From: Opitutaceae bacterium
GTDB taxonomy: Bacteria; Verrucomicrobiota; Verrucomicrobiia; Opitutales; Opitutaceae
Direction: 5' to 3'
Assembly (NCBI GenBank): GCA_015075305.1
Contig: JABTUS010000011.1
Coordinates: 62,001-126,000, forward strand
DNA: 64,000 bases
Position 1 is the stretch's first letter, and each line of letters begins with the position of its first letter. This document shows positions 52,625 through 61,295 of the stretch, piece after piece. A program made the position numbers and the translations under genes. The notes under the pieces were generated by a model. The model saw nothing but the letters and a program-made list of their open reading frames with translations. It was not told where the DNA came from and did not search any database.

Positions 52625-53347
52625 ATGTGCGGGCGATACACGATCACCAATCCCGAGGCGCTTCGCGGCCTGGTCCAGTGGATCTGCGAAGGCGAGGATG
52701 TCTGGCAGGAGACCGCGCCCCGCTGGAACATTCACCCGGAGGACACGATGGCGATCGTGCACCGCAGTGTGGATGCCGGATGCCAGGTGAAGCCCATGCG
52801 TTGGGGATTGGTTCCCTTCTGGGAAAAGTCATCGAAGCCCAAACTCGCCCCCATCAATGCGCGCAGCGGTGAAGCTTTTGCCAAGCCGTTCTTCCGCCAG
52901 GCCATCCAGAAACGCCGCTGCCTGGTGCCGGCGGACGGCTTCTACGAATGGCCAAAGCAGGAAAGAACCGGCAGGGCGCCGCGCCACCCGAACTACTATA
53001 CACTGACCGACCACCGTCCGTTCTTCTTTGCGGGCATTTTCGAAACCGCCGTGGAAGGCCTGCGTCCTGACACCTTCACGCTTTTCACCACCGCGCCCAA
53101 CTCCCTGCTCCTCGCGCTGCCCCATGAGCGCATGCCGGTTATCCTCGAATCGGAGCGCGCAAAGGAATGGATCCGCCCCGGGCCCATTTCCGAACCGGGA
53201 TTTCTCGATCTCTGCCGCACGTTTCCCGCGGACCAAATGACCACCTGGCGCGTGAGCACGCTCGTGAACAAGCCAGGCAACGAAGGCCCCGAGTGTGCGG
53301 CTCCGCTCGACGCCGGGGGTTCGGACCAGGCGTCATTCGGGTTCTGA
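52625..53347 (+). CDS. SRAP-family protein (YedK/HMCES-like abasic-site DNA-protein crosslinker)
   Basis: 240 aa. Catalytic Cys2 at the N-terminus (MCGRYTI), INARSG (active-site Asn), GFYEW (Glu) and HERMPVIL (His), the set needed to form a thiazolidine link with abasic sites in single-stranded DNA. The end TTWRVSTLVNKPGNEGPECA... continues to QASFGF. The last 108 bases of the gene region are duplicated at 54377-54484. Independent of the catabolic operon, 32 bp after it. Confidence 0.92.
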   Translation: MCGRYTITNPEALRGLVQWICEGEDVWQETAPRWNIHPEDTMAIVHRSVDAGCQVKPMRWGLVPFWEKSSKPKLAPINARSGEAFAKPFFRQAIQKRRCLVPADGFYEWPKQERTGRAPRHPNYYTLTDHRPFFFAGIFETAVEGLRPDTFTLFTTAPNSLLLALPHERMPVILESERAKEWIRPGPISEPGFLDLCRTFPADQMTTWRVSTLVNKPGNEGPECAAPLDAGGSDQASFGF

Positions 53348-53350
53348 TTC
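53243..53350 (+). repeat. Direct repeat, left copy (SRAP gene 3' end)
   Basis: 108 bp, acctggcgcgtgagcac through tctgattc; repeated at 54377-54484 with about four differences. Confidence 0.88.
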
Positions 53351-53488
53351 CCGCATCGCAAGGGGTGCATTCGCGTTCCCTCTGGTAGTGACGGATGGAC
53401 TGACCCTCTATGAGTCACTCGCTGTGCCCCCGGATTGGAACTACACTCTCCTGCCAAACGAAAGTGGGAATTAAATTTTGCACACGCC

Positions 53489-53815
53489 CTAACCCCTCGC
53501 CGGACGCGAGCCACGCTCACTCAAGGTTCCCTCAATGCGCTGCGGCGAAAACCGAGCGTAGAGCACGCCGACAATCACCGCCCGCGAGCCGTGCAGACGG
53601 TAATAGAGATTGTAAGGAAAACGGCCGATGAAGACCCGGTGATAGTGCTCGAAGATCCGATGGTGCGTGACGAGTCCCGCCGCGACTTCCGCCTCAGCCC
53701 GGGCGAACGCCTCCTCGAAATGCAGCGCCGCCTACGGCGAGAGCGCTTCGTAGTAGGAAACCGCCTCCACGAAATCACGGCCTACCTCGGGCAGGTAGGC
53801 CAGCTCCCGGCTCAT
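53489..53815 (-). pseudogene. RelE/ParE-type toxin, interrupted by an in-frame TAG
   Basis: Reading from ATG 53815: MSRELAYLPEVGRDFVEAVSYYEALSP, then TAG at codon 28 (53732-53734), then the frame continues with AALHFEEAF, GLVTHHRIFEHYHRVFIGRF and PYNLYYRLHGSRAVIVGVLYARF to a stop at 53489. Both halves match the RelE/ParE toxin fold, so a single nonsense change has inactivated it. The ATG overlaps the antitoxin stop (ATGA). No frameshift is needed. Confidence 0.83.
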
Positions 53816-54033
53816 TTCCTCAGCGCGGCGACCTGGGCACGGAATTGCTCGCGGGAAAGCGCGATGCCCGGATTCGCCTCATAGCCGGCCCAGCGTCGGT
53901 CCAATTCGACGCGGTGCGCCAGCGGCGTCGGCAGCGTATCGGAGTGCCGCAGCGACCCTAGGATTTCGTCGGCGAGGGCCACTCGCTCTTCGTCTGAAAG
54001 TTGGTCGAAGTTAGGAATCTCGGTCGCGCGCAT
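53812..54033 (-). CDS. Addiction module antitoxin (TIGR02574-like)
   Basis: 73 aa from ATG 54033 (upstream Met codons at 54045 and 54075 would lengthen it). N-terminal LSDEERVALADEILGSL and C-terminal HRVELDRRWAGYEANPGIALSREQFRAQV match the short addiction-module antitoxins that precede RelE/ParE toxins. Its toxin partner is broken, so the antitoxin may now be a free remnant. Confidence 0.8.
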   Translation of the reverse strand: MRATEIPNFDQLSDEERVALADEILGSLRHSDTLPTPLAHRVELDRRWAGYEANPGIALSREQFRAQVAALRK

Positions 54034-54172
54034 ATTCGGAAGCATAGCCGGTTGCGGCCGGCAGGCAAGTCCCATGCCTGTCGGCTACCGTGCCTTAGAC
54101 CGACTTCGCCAACTGGAGGGTTTTGAGTCTGTAAGTCGTTGATTCATCGGTCGGGGGTCCGAAAAGTCGGGC

Positions 54173-54376
54173 CTACAAGGCGCTTTTCTGAAGGAGGGGT
54201 GAGCGGATCCTGGGAGGAGGCTGAACGGGAAGCGCCAGACCGAGCTGATGGAGGAAAATCGCGACGTCGCTGGCTGGTTCGGTGCGGCGGAACAGAAGCA
54301 GTTTGCGCCCGTCCGTGGTAGTGTCCCGCCCACTCCGTTGCGGACTGCTTCAAGTTCCGGAATAAGATCGGCCTCG
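54173..54376 (-). pseudogene. Degenerate transposase C-terminal fragment (IS1634-like)
   Basis: On the minus strand EADLIPELEAVRNGVGGTL is followed, after one frameshift, by TDGRKLLLFRRTEPASDV and AIFLHQLGLALPVQPPP, stop 54173-54175. The pattern LIPEL...DGR.LL.R..EP....LL..L.L.LP resembles the C-terminus of IS1634-type transposases. Its 5' end coincides exactly with the start of the right 108-bp repeat. The whole gap 54076-54588 otherwise holds only that repeat. Confidence 0.4.
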
Positions 54377-54484
54377 ACCTGGCGCGTGAGCACTCTTGTG
54401 AACAAGCCAGGCAACGAAGGCCCCGAGTGTGCGGCTCCGCTCGACGCCGGGGGTTCGGACCAGGCGTCATTCGGTTTCTGATTC
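54377..54484 (+). repeat. Direct repeat, right copy (SRAP gene 3' end fragment)
   Basis: Encodes TWRVSTLVNKPGNEGPECA and the rest of the SRAP tail but has no gene in front of it; joined on its left to transposase-like sequence. Only the repeat and this remnant fill the 513-bp gap here. Confidence 0.88.
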
Positions 54485-54588
54485 TGACCCTTTACGAACT
54501 TTCGCTGATCAAACTTCCGGTTTTTTCAGACAAGGGGAACGGACGGCGCACGCGATTCTGTCTGCGCGGTTCAGAACGAGCGCGAAAG

Positions 54589-55017
54589 TCAGTTGACCGA
54601 GAGGCCGGCGGCGCTTGCGAGTGCGTGTTGTCGCTTGTCGAACGTGTAAAAGTGTGTGGCGCGGACGCTGCGGGCCGCGACGACGTGCAGCAGGTCCAGC
54701 GTGCGGACGCCGATGGCGGTCGTGTGAGCCCGGGACAGCCGTTCGGCTTCCTGCCAGAGCGTGTAGGCGGGCAGATGGCGGGGAACGATGTCGCCAGCAG
54801 AGACAGATGCGCGCATGCTGTTTTCAACCGCGCGAACATCGGCGAGGGCGAGCAACCCGCGGGCCACGAGGGTGCGGATCGCGTTTCCGAACTCAAGCTT
54901 TTGCCAGGGGGTCCACACGATCCCGCGCGCCGATCGCATGAGGGCGGCGGCGGCCGGAAAGTGGACGTCGCGCAGATGCAGCGAAAGCATCACCGATGTG
55001 TCAAGGTAGGGACTCAT
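54589..55017 (-). CDS. PIN-domain toxin (VapC-like)
   Basis: 142 aa. PIN nuclease acidic residues: D6 in PYLDTSVML, Glu in PWQKLEFGNAI, Asp in VRTLDLLHVVAA and FYTFDKRQ. VapC toxins cleave tRNA or rRNA. The gene starts inside the antitoxin stop (ATGA, 55014-55017), so the pair is translationally coupled. All acidic positions are retained, so it is probably active. Confidence 0.87.
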   Translation of the reverse strand: MSPYLDTSVMLSLHLRDVHFPAAAALMRSARGIVWTPWQKLEFGNAIRTLVARGLLALADVRAVENSMRASVSAGDIVPRHLPAYTLWQEAERLSRAHTTAIGVRTLDLLHVVAARSVRATHFYTFDKRQHALASAAGLSVN

Positions 55018-55241
55018 TCGCGGCCGGGAATCAACCGCCAGAGTTCCTCCCCGTCGAAACGACCCGCCATGCGCTCCGTAAGCTTTTCATAGTCAACCCG
55101 CCCCTGACGGCTCACATCGCCGCCGGCGACTTTGCCGAGCAGGTAGGCATTGAGGCTTTTTCCTGCCCGTCGGGCATCGGATTGCATGCGGCGCTTTTCC
55201 GCGAGTGAAACTTTGAGCGTTATGGTGGCAGATGCAGGCAT
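55014..55241 (-). CDS. Antitoxin of VapBC-like module
   Basis: 75 aa from ATG 55241. N-terminal half ATITLKVSLAEKRRMQSDARRAGKSLNAYLL resembles a ribbon-helix-helix DNA-binding unit; the C-terminal part (VDYEKLTERMAGRFDGEEL) would wrap the toxin. Such antitoxins neutralise the partner and repress their own promoter. Confidence 0.75.
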   Translation of the reverse strand: MPASATITLKVSLAEKRRMQSDARRAGKSLNAYLLGKVAGGDVSRQGRVDYEKLTERMAGRFDGEELWRLIPGRE

Positions 55242-55412
55242 GGTGTTACCTTTGGTCACACCTCCGGTCTGGTCAAGCATGCAGCCTGGAGCCCGCGCTC
55301 ATCCGATGAAGCCACGGGGATTGGTCCCAACGTTTGAGCGCGGCGGAGGAGTTGGAGTCGGTGGTGCCGGCCAACTCAAAACGCGCATGACTGGCCCCGT
55401 GGAAATCCTCTG

Positions 55413-55808
55413 CTACCCGATGCACAGGGAATTTGGAATTCCTCGGTCGAGTGTGACAAGCTGCATTGAATTTCTCTTTGCCAGCTCACACAGGTGGCCA
55501 TCAGTAATCGACCGCACCTTCTTCACAAAGCTCGGCAACTGACTGGCACCCAGATCATCCGAAATGAGTTCGAACCTGACTTGGGATGATGACTTGAGTT
55601 CATCGAGAGCTTGCCTGGCGGATTCAATGTCTGACTGAAGACCTGTGACGACCGAGATCCTGACAAATCCCAACTCAGTGATCGAACACGTGTGAAATCC
55701 CGTCGCCGATTTTGCGACCATGGCATACCAAGCGATGGCCTTGGGATGAAGCGTGTGTCCGGTGTGCGCCAGTGCCAGCAGCACATTTACATCGAGCAGG
55801 TACCTCAC
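55413..55808 (-). CDS. PIN-domain toxin (VapC family)
   Basis: 131 aa. Acidic residues D6 (YLLDVNVLLAL), Glu in CSITELGFVRI, Asp in ITDGHLCELA and LDRG at the end; the order and spacing match VapC. Starts within the stop codon of the AbrB-type antitoxin (55805-55808). A 171-bp gene-free gap separates it from the previous module. Confidence 0.88.
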   Translation of the reverse strand: MRYLLDVNVLLALAHTGHTLHPKAIAWYAMVAKSATGFHTCSITELGFVRISVVTGLQSDIESARQALDELKSSSQVRFELISDDLGASQLPSFVKKVRSITDGHLCELAKRNSMQLVTLDRGIPNSLCIG

Positions 55809-56059
55809 GGGAAATCGAGCATTGCTGCACGCACGTCTTCGCTCGAGACCCTGATCTGTTCGGGCGACTTCGTGATTCGCAAGCCTGTCTTCGGTTCAGT
55901 GACAAACTTTGGACGCTCCAGCGCCGCGCTCTCCGGCGTCAGCACAATCGAACCACCTTTCACCGTGCACAGCAATGTGGCTCCAGGACGCAAATGAAGG
56001 CGGCTTCGCACTTTCTTGGGCAGTACAATCTGTCCCTTGCTCGACAACTTCGAAGTCAT
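55805..56059 (-). CDS. AbrB/MazE-type antitoxin
   Basis: 84 aa. SpoVT/AbrB swapped-hairpin domain at the N-terminus (TSKLSSKGQIVLPKKVRSRL, LRPGATL), which binds the operator, and a C-terminal toxin-binding tail. It forms a VapBC pair with the following PIN gene. Confidence 0.87.
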   Translation of the reverse strand: MTSKLSSKGQIVLPKKVRSRLHLRPGATLLCTVKGGSIVLTPESAALERPKFVTEPKTGLRITKSPEQIRVSSEDVRAAMLDFP

Positions 56060-56438
56060 GGCTTACCGTCTTACCGGCCGTTGCGTAAGTCAAGGAGCTG
56101 CGCATCTTGCCGAATGTCAAAGATGAGCCACGACAGAAGCTGCCGCGCTGTCTCCATGGACGCGATATGGCGCGGGTTCTCTGTGTCAGGTGGGCCTATT
56201 CGAAGGTCAACCAAGCCTGCAGCCACATCATTTTGCAGACCGAGATGCCAAAGGATCACCGCCTCTCGACAGACACTGTTGTCCGGCAGCGATGCCGATT
56301 CGGTTTATATGCCTCCTGTGCCAGGATCCCAAGGCGCTGACAATGGCATCGTTGATGGCATGATCGGAGGCCTGGAAGCGAGGCGAAGACCAACTGCGAG
56401 AGGGGCAGCAGGGGACGCCCTGTCACCTGATGATACCT
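56060..56438. other. Gene-poor gap before the pectin locus
   Basis: 379 bp. A 62-codon minus-strand frame (56071-56259, ending LLDLRNGR) directly precedes the AbrB gene but has no recognisable domain; it could be a gene remnant. Otherwise nothing supported. Confidence 0.4.
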
Positions 56439-58691
56439 TCAGGAAAACACCAAGACTTCCCATTCATCCAGTCGATCGATCTTCACGACCACGTCGTTCT
56501 TGTTCCTGGTGGCTCGCGCAATCCGGTTCGACGGCTGCAGGCGAACCTCCTTTCCGGCCAGATCGCTTCTGACGCGGACTTCGACATCGTGCACGGGAAT
56601 CGTCTCGTGAATCAGCGGGCCGACGAGACCCTGCGCCGGGCCGGCTGCGGTGCGATTGAGGACATGCACGATCGTCTCACCCGTGGCCTTGTCGCGCCAG
56701 GGCACGATTTCCACAGTTCCGGGCGCTTTGCCCGTGACGGGCGGAGGGCCGCCGGCGGTCCAGGTGACTGCGTTGGTGATCAGCGTGCGAGTGTCGGGAT
56801 GATTGTACTCCAGATAGATTCCGCCCAGTGGCGCAGCCGCGTAAACCACGCGTCCCTTCCCCACAGTACGCGCCACAAGCGCAGGAGAGTCCGTGCGGTT
56901 CAACGGCGGATAACCCATGTGGAAGCCTGGCATGGGATCGACAATCACGCCCAGCACGTCGCCCGGATTCCTGGTGCGGGCCTTCACCTGTAGCGTCTTG
57001 TAGACACTCACAGGGAAACCCAATTCCAATCCCTTTGTAACCGGATGCTCCACCTCGGGCTGCACGAAGGTGTAGTACGTCCTCGTGTAGCCTGCAAAAT
57101 TCACCCCCAGCAGATCGGCCAATCCAAAATCCTTGCGCGGATCTCCATTTCCGTCGCTCAACGAAGTCGACCCGGTCACGACCAGCCCCCCGCCCTGATG
57201 GACAAACTTTTCGAGTGACCGGATGGTCTCATCGGCCAGGCATTCGGCCTCCGCAATGATCAGCGTGCGAATGCCGCGCCATTTTTCCGCGATCGCATCC
57301 CGCTCGGTGATGACGCACACGGGCAGGTGCGCCTCAATCATGGCATTGTGCACCCCCTCCATGCCAAGCGGCGCGAGTTTTGACTTGTCCGAAGGCATCA
57401 ACTGCTGCGATGCCTTGGACCAGAGAATTCCCGCATACTCAATGGGCTGACCGCGCCCCGTCCATGCCTCGCGTTGCCTGATTGACTCAAAACAAGGCTT
57501 CAACCGCTCGAGGCTGCGCCGCTCCAAGGTGCCATCCCAGCGCACCTGGTCGTAGTACTGCGGGAAACCGCCATGGGCCTTGACCGCGGCCATTTCGGCA
57601 AGCAGCGCCGGCACCGGGCGCACCTGATAGCCACGACTGCTGGCGCGCTCACCCCCAAGGCGATTGGCAAAACGCCAGACTTCGATTTCGAAGGGAACAT
57701 TGGGTTTGCTGGCCCAGTTGCGGCGACACTTGAGCGAAAGGTTTTCCAGTCCCTCGTTGAAATGGTACTCGCGACAAACGTAGTCATCGGCGTCCACAAA
57801 CGCCCAGTCCATCGATGGAAAATCCGCCGCGCCGTTGTGAGTGACCGTCAGCCGGGGATTGATCGTGCGAACGTGGCCGATGACGTCGTCGATGATTCGA
57901 TTGTTGAGAGACCACCGCCAGCGCAGGTAGTCGCGCCCGGCGCGCTTGTTGGCCAGACCAGCCCTCGATGGAAGATCCCTCCCGGTCTCCTTGCGATAGG
58001 TGCCGCGGCAAGCGTCACAGTAGCACACCGGAAGATTTCCCCACCAGGAGAAGCAGTCGAGCCACAGGCCGTCGAAATCATAGCCGCCCGCCAGTTCCCC
58101 GACGATGGCCTTGATGTAATCCCGGTGGGGACCGTTCATGCAGACGACGGGTCTTTCCTCGCGCGAAGGGAGCAGCGGGTCGGTTTCCTCACGAATGAAC
58201 GGCTCACCGTTCTCCAGCCGGGCCTGGCGCTCCGCATGCAGAAATGACCGGCGTTCCCGGGAGAGCTGGACGTAGTAAATGATCTCAAGCCCCAGTTTGC
58301 GGCCATGTCCGGAGAATTCGGCCATCAGATCCCGATCGCCCAGGCTCGAGTGCTTGTGGCACACCTTGGAGTTGTAATAGGCATTTCCCTGGTTGCATTT
58401 GGCATGGACCACCATCGCTGTCACGCCCGCGGCCGCCAGTTGCTCGCAGACCGACTTCGTATCGAGGTTCTGAAGCAGTCTTGTCGGCATCCCAGGCACA
58501 CCCTGGTCGGTCGGATCCGGCATTTGGAAATCGAGCAGATAGACGCGCGGGTTTCGGCGAAACCAGTCGCCCCGAACACCCGACTGCCCTGTCGCCGCTG
58601 TGCCACGAATCGAGGGAAGCAAACAGACCGCTGCACCTGCCGCCATCGTCCCCTTGAGGAAGTCACGCCTTACCATTGGCTCCTTGATCAT
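56439..58691 (-). CDS. Tat-exported glycoside hydrolase-like protein (GHL6-type barrel plus beta-galactosidase trimerisation-like domain)
   Basis: 750 aa. Twin-arginine signal VRRDFLKGTMAAGAAVCLL. Residues 70-400 look like a TIM barrel of the 'hypothetical glycosyl hydrolase 6' type: AAGVTAMVVHAKCNQGNAYYNSKV, LGLEIIYYVQLS, GYDFDGLWLDCFSWWG followed by a CYCDAC pair (possible structural metal site), RLTVTHNG. Residues 420-640 resemble the GATase-like trimerisation domain of GH42 enzymes (IRTLIIAEAECLADETIRSLEKFV), and the tail is a beta domain. Related families include alpha-L-fucosidases and galactosidases; I cannot assign the substrate. Last gene of the pectin locus. Confidence 0.75.
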   Translation of the reverse strand: MIKEPMVRRDFLKGTMAAGAAVCLLPSIRGTAATGQSGVRGDWFRRNPRVYLLDFQMPDPTDQGVPGMPTRLLQNLDTKSVCEQLAAAGVTAMVVHAKCNQGNAYYNSKVCHKHSSLGDRDLMAEFSGHGRKLGLEIIYYVQLSRERRSFLHAERQARLENGEPFIREETDPLLPSREERPVVCMNGPHRDYIKAIVGELAGGYDFDGLWLDCFSWWGNLPVCYCDACRGTYRKETGRDLPSRAGLANKRAGRDYLRWRWSLNNRIIDDVIGHVRTINPRLTVTHNGAADFPSMDWAFVDADDYVCREYHFNEGLENLSLKCRRNWASKPNVPFEIEVWRFANRLGGERASSRGYQVRPVPALLAEMAAVKAHGGFPQYYDQVRWDGTLERRSLERLKPCFESIRQREAWTGRGQPIEYAGILWSKASQQLMPSDKSKLAPLGMEGVHNAMIEAHLPVCVITERDAIAEKWRGIRTLIIAEAECLADETIRSLEKFVHQGGGLVVTGSTSLSDGNGDPRKDFGLADLLGVNFAGYTRTYYTFVQPEVEHPVTKGLELGFPVSVYKTLQVKARTRNPGDVLGVIVDPMPGFHMGYPPLNRTDSPALVARTVGKGRVVYAAAPLGGIYLEYNHPDTRTLITNAVTWTAGGPPPVTGKAPGTVEIVPWRDKATGETIVHVLNRTAAGPAQGLVGPLIHETIPVHDVEVRVRSDLAGKEVRLQPSNRIARATRNKNDVVVKIDRLDEWEVLVFS

Positions 58692-58789
58692 GATGTTCTT
58701 GCTCCTTTTCCCAGCAATCCGTCGCCTTCAAGAATTGCCCTCGATTCATTTCCGCCGTCAATCCCCACTTTGCGAACAAAACATTCCTA

Positions 58790-59878
58790 TTAGTTGGCGG
58801 CCTTTCCGCCCCGCCATTCGGGGAGATCCTTCTCCAGCAGTTTCGCGGGTGAAGTGACGTACCAGGCGTAGCCAATGCGGCGTTCGTGTTCGATTTCTGA
58901 CACCGCAAAGTGAACGACACCGTCGCGGCCGATGAAGATGGGGCGGTTCGCATGCAGCTCATAGAATCGCGCCCATAGGGGCGGCGCAGCCGGATCCGGG
59001 ACAACCACCGCATCGATTCCTTCCGGCAGTCCCGGCGCCTTGATGCGCTGCCAGCGCAAGCCGGCGATTCTAACTTTCTCCAGCCAGGCCACGCCTGCTT
59101 CGACCGCGGCAATCAGCTCCGGCGTCTGCGCCGGTTCCTGCATCAGGAAGCGCAGGATATCGACGCTTTCCGCGCTCGCGAGGCAGGCGGGCTCGAAGGC
59201 GCGCGCCGGTGCCGGCGCAAAGGTGTTCTCATCATGCTGGGCGCACCAGGCGGACTTCACCCCGTCAATTGTCACCTGGCATCGCAGGATGCAGGCAACC
59301 CCGCGTGCAACGGCATCACGGGCCCGTTCCCGGCGCGCCGCATCGATCCAGTCGAATTCGTTCCTGCCAGCAGCGACGTCGCGCAGGATCTCCATCGCAT
59401 GCACCATGGCGCCATCGTTAAACGTAATGTGGGAGTAGTAACCCTTTCTCAGAGGAAAAAACTGCGGCCAGCCGCCGGACGCGTATTGGGCGGCAAGCAG
59501 GTAGTCGATGCCCCGCTCGACCGCCTCGCGAAATGCCGGCACCTTCTCTTGCGCGGAATGGATGCGTGCCAGCAGGCGGATCGGGATTGTCGTGCCGCCG
59601 TTGTCGATCGTGGGAGCGCGCTCGGATTCCTTGAGCGCGCGAAAGGCATCGGACAGCGGATGCGTCATGTCCCAGTTCTTCGGCCAGCCTCCGGAGGGCG
59701 TTTGATAGCTGAGAACCGCCTCGCCGACAGAGGCCGCCTCCGGCGTCGAATACCAGGCGGCCGGCTGACGCAGCACCTGTTTCCATGTCACGGATGCAGC
59801 GCTGCCCGTGGAGCAGCCTGCGACGACCGCCATTGCAATCGCAGCGCCGATCATGGGGACGAGCATCCGAAGGTTCAT
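58790..59878 (-). CDS. pelA: Pectate lyase, PL10 family, lipoprotein
   Basis: 362 aa from ATG 59878, the start that yields a lipoprotein signal (AIAMAVVAGCS). The alpha/alpha-toroid PL10 pattern is clear: YQTPSGGWPKNWDM, TIDNGGTTIPIRLLARI, YASGGWPQFFPLRKGYYSHITFNDGAMVHAM (Ca2+/catalytic region) and SAWCAQHDENTFAPAPARAFEP with the catalytic Arg region. It cleaves polygalacturonate by beta-elimination, at the cell surface or in the periplasm. A longer frame (ATG 59941) overlaps the MFS gene end and is less likely. Sits between the GHL6-like gene and the MFS transporter. Confidence 0.9.
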   Translation of the reverse strand: MNLRMLVPMIGAAIAMAVVAGCSTGSAASVTWKQVLRQPAAWYSTPEAASVGEAVLSYQTPSGGWPKNWDMTHPLSDAFRALKESERAPTIDNGGTTIPIRLLARIHSAQEKVPAFREAVERGIDYLLAAQYASGGWPQFFPLRKGYYSHITFNDGAMVHAMEILRDVAAGRNEFDWIDAARRERARDAVARGVACILRCQVTIDGVKSAWCAQHDENTFAPAPARAFEPACLASAESVDILRFLMQEPAQTPELIAAVEAGVAWLEKVRIAGLRWQRIKAPGLPEGIDAVVVPDPAAPPLWARFYELHANRPIFIGRDGVVHFAVSEIEHERRIGYAWYVTSPAKLLEKDLPEWRGGKAAN

Positions 59879-59927
59879 GATTGTCCGCCCACGCTGCCAG
59901 GCCGGCCATGCGATGTCGCAGCCGACC

Positions 59928-61295
59928 TCAGGCGGATTCAAGTCTGGCAGGCTCCAGTTTTGGAGAGAGAATGTGAATGATCAAGAGCGCCACGAGATAG
60001 GCCGAGGCGGCCATGATCCACAGGATGCGGTAGCTGCCGGTGCGCTGAAGGACTTCGCCGACGATCAGCGCGAGCACCATGCCGCCCACGGCGCCTGTCA
60101 TGCCGCCAAAGCCCACAACCGACCCCACCGCGCGTTTGGGAAACATGTCGGAAGTCAGCGTGAAAATGTTGGCGGACCACCCCTGATGGGCCGCGGCGGC
60201 GATGCCGACAAGGATCACCGAAACCCACAGATTGGCGGCGCGCGTCGCAAACACGATGGGCACGACGCAGAGGGCGCAGATCAGCATCGCCAGCTTGCGC
60301 GCGCCGTTGGGCGTCCACCCCTTCTTCAGCAGGCGCGAGGATATCCAGCCACCGCCGACGCTCCCAACGTCGGCCATCAGATAGATGACGACCAAAGGCA
60401 GACCGATCGTCTTGAGATCGAGTCCGTAAACGCGATGCAGGAAATCGGGGATCCAAAAGAGGTAGAGCCACCAGATGGGATCCGTCAGAAACTTGCCGAT
60501 CGCAAACGCCCAAGTCTGCCGGAATCCAAGCAGGCGAGTCCACGCGACCCTGGTTTGGGGAGGCTCTGGGGCATCGCTTCGAATGTAGCTCAATTCCCCG
60601 GCTGAAACCGATCGATGCTCATCAGGCGAGCGATAGTACCACCACCACCAGACGAGCCACAGGAAGCCTGCGGCACCGGTGAAAATAAAGGCCCATTCCC
60701 AGCCCCAGTGGATCGTGATCCAAGGCACCAGCAGGGGAGTCAGAAGCGCGCCGATGTTCGTGCCTGAATTGAAGATTCCAGTGGCAAGCGCGCGCTCCCG
60801 TTTGGGAAACCATTCCGCCACGGTCTTGATGGCCGCTGGAAAGTTTCCCGCTTCGCCCAGACCCAGCAGAAAACGCATGAGCGCAAAGCCGGCGGCCGCG
60901 CCCGAGAGCGTGAGAAACGCGAGTCCCAGCTTGGGATCGATGATCAGCGCCGGCAGAGTGAAATCCGGCAGCTTGTGCGCGAAGGCGTGCCCCACGGCGG
61001 CGAGGCTCCAGATGAAGATCGCAATCGTGAATCCCCGCCGCAGGCCGATGCGATCGATGATCGGGCCGGCCATGAGCATGCCGATCGCGTACGCGAGCTG
61101 GAAGCTGAAGACGATGGCCGCATAGATCCGCTCATCGCTCCACCCAAACTCCGCGCTGAGCGTGGGTTTGAGGATGCCGATGACCTGCCGGTCGACGTAA
61201 TTGATCGTCGCCGCAAACAGCAGCAGGGCGCAGATGACCCAGCGTGCATGCGCGGAACGAAACGGGGGAGTGGGTGCGGGCAGCGGGGAACTCAT
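59928..61295 (-). CDS. MFS transporter, hexuronate/anion:cation symporter (ExuT-like)
   Basis: 455 aa, twelve helices. ACS-family motifs: TINYVDRQVIGILKPTLSAEFGW in helix 1, IDRIGLRRGFTIAI (MFS motif A), FLLGLGEAGNFPAAIKTVAEWFPKRERALATGIFNSG (the family hallmark) and GSVGGGWISSRL in the second half. It probably imports galacturonate or other hexuronates released from pectin, with H+. Its start overlaps the stop of the GH28 gene (ATGA, 61292-61295). Confidence 0.88.
   Translation of the reverse strand: MSSPLPAPTPPFRSAHARWVICALLLFAATINYVDRQVIGILKPTLSAEFGWSDERIYAAIVFSFQLAYAIGMLMAGPIIDRIGLRRGFTIAIFIWSLAAVGHAFAHKLPDFTLPALIIDPKLGLAFLTLSGAAAGFALMRFLLGLGEAGNFPAAIKTVAEWFPKRERALATGIFNSGTNIGALLTPLLVPWITIHWGWEWAFIFTGAAGFLWLVWWWWYYRSPDEHRSVSAGELSYIRSDAPEPPQTRVAWTRLLGFRQTWAFAIGKFLTDPIWWLYLFWIPDFLHRVYGLDLKTIGLPLVVIYLMADVGSVGGGWISSRLLKKGWTPNGARKLAMLICALCVVPIVFATRAANLWVSVILVGIAAAAHQGWSANIFTLTSDMFPKRAVGSVVGFGGMTGAVGGMVLALIVGEVLQRTGSYRILWIMAASAYLVALLIIHILSPKLEPARLESA

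Noticed and set aside
53732-53734. Reassignment of TAG to an amino acid in this genome
   Set aside because: Several well-supported genes here end in TAG (araB, araA, DUF1501), so TAG works as a stop.
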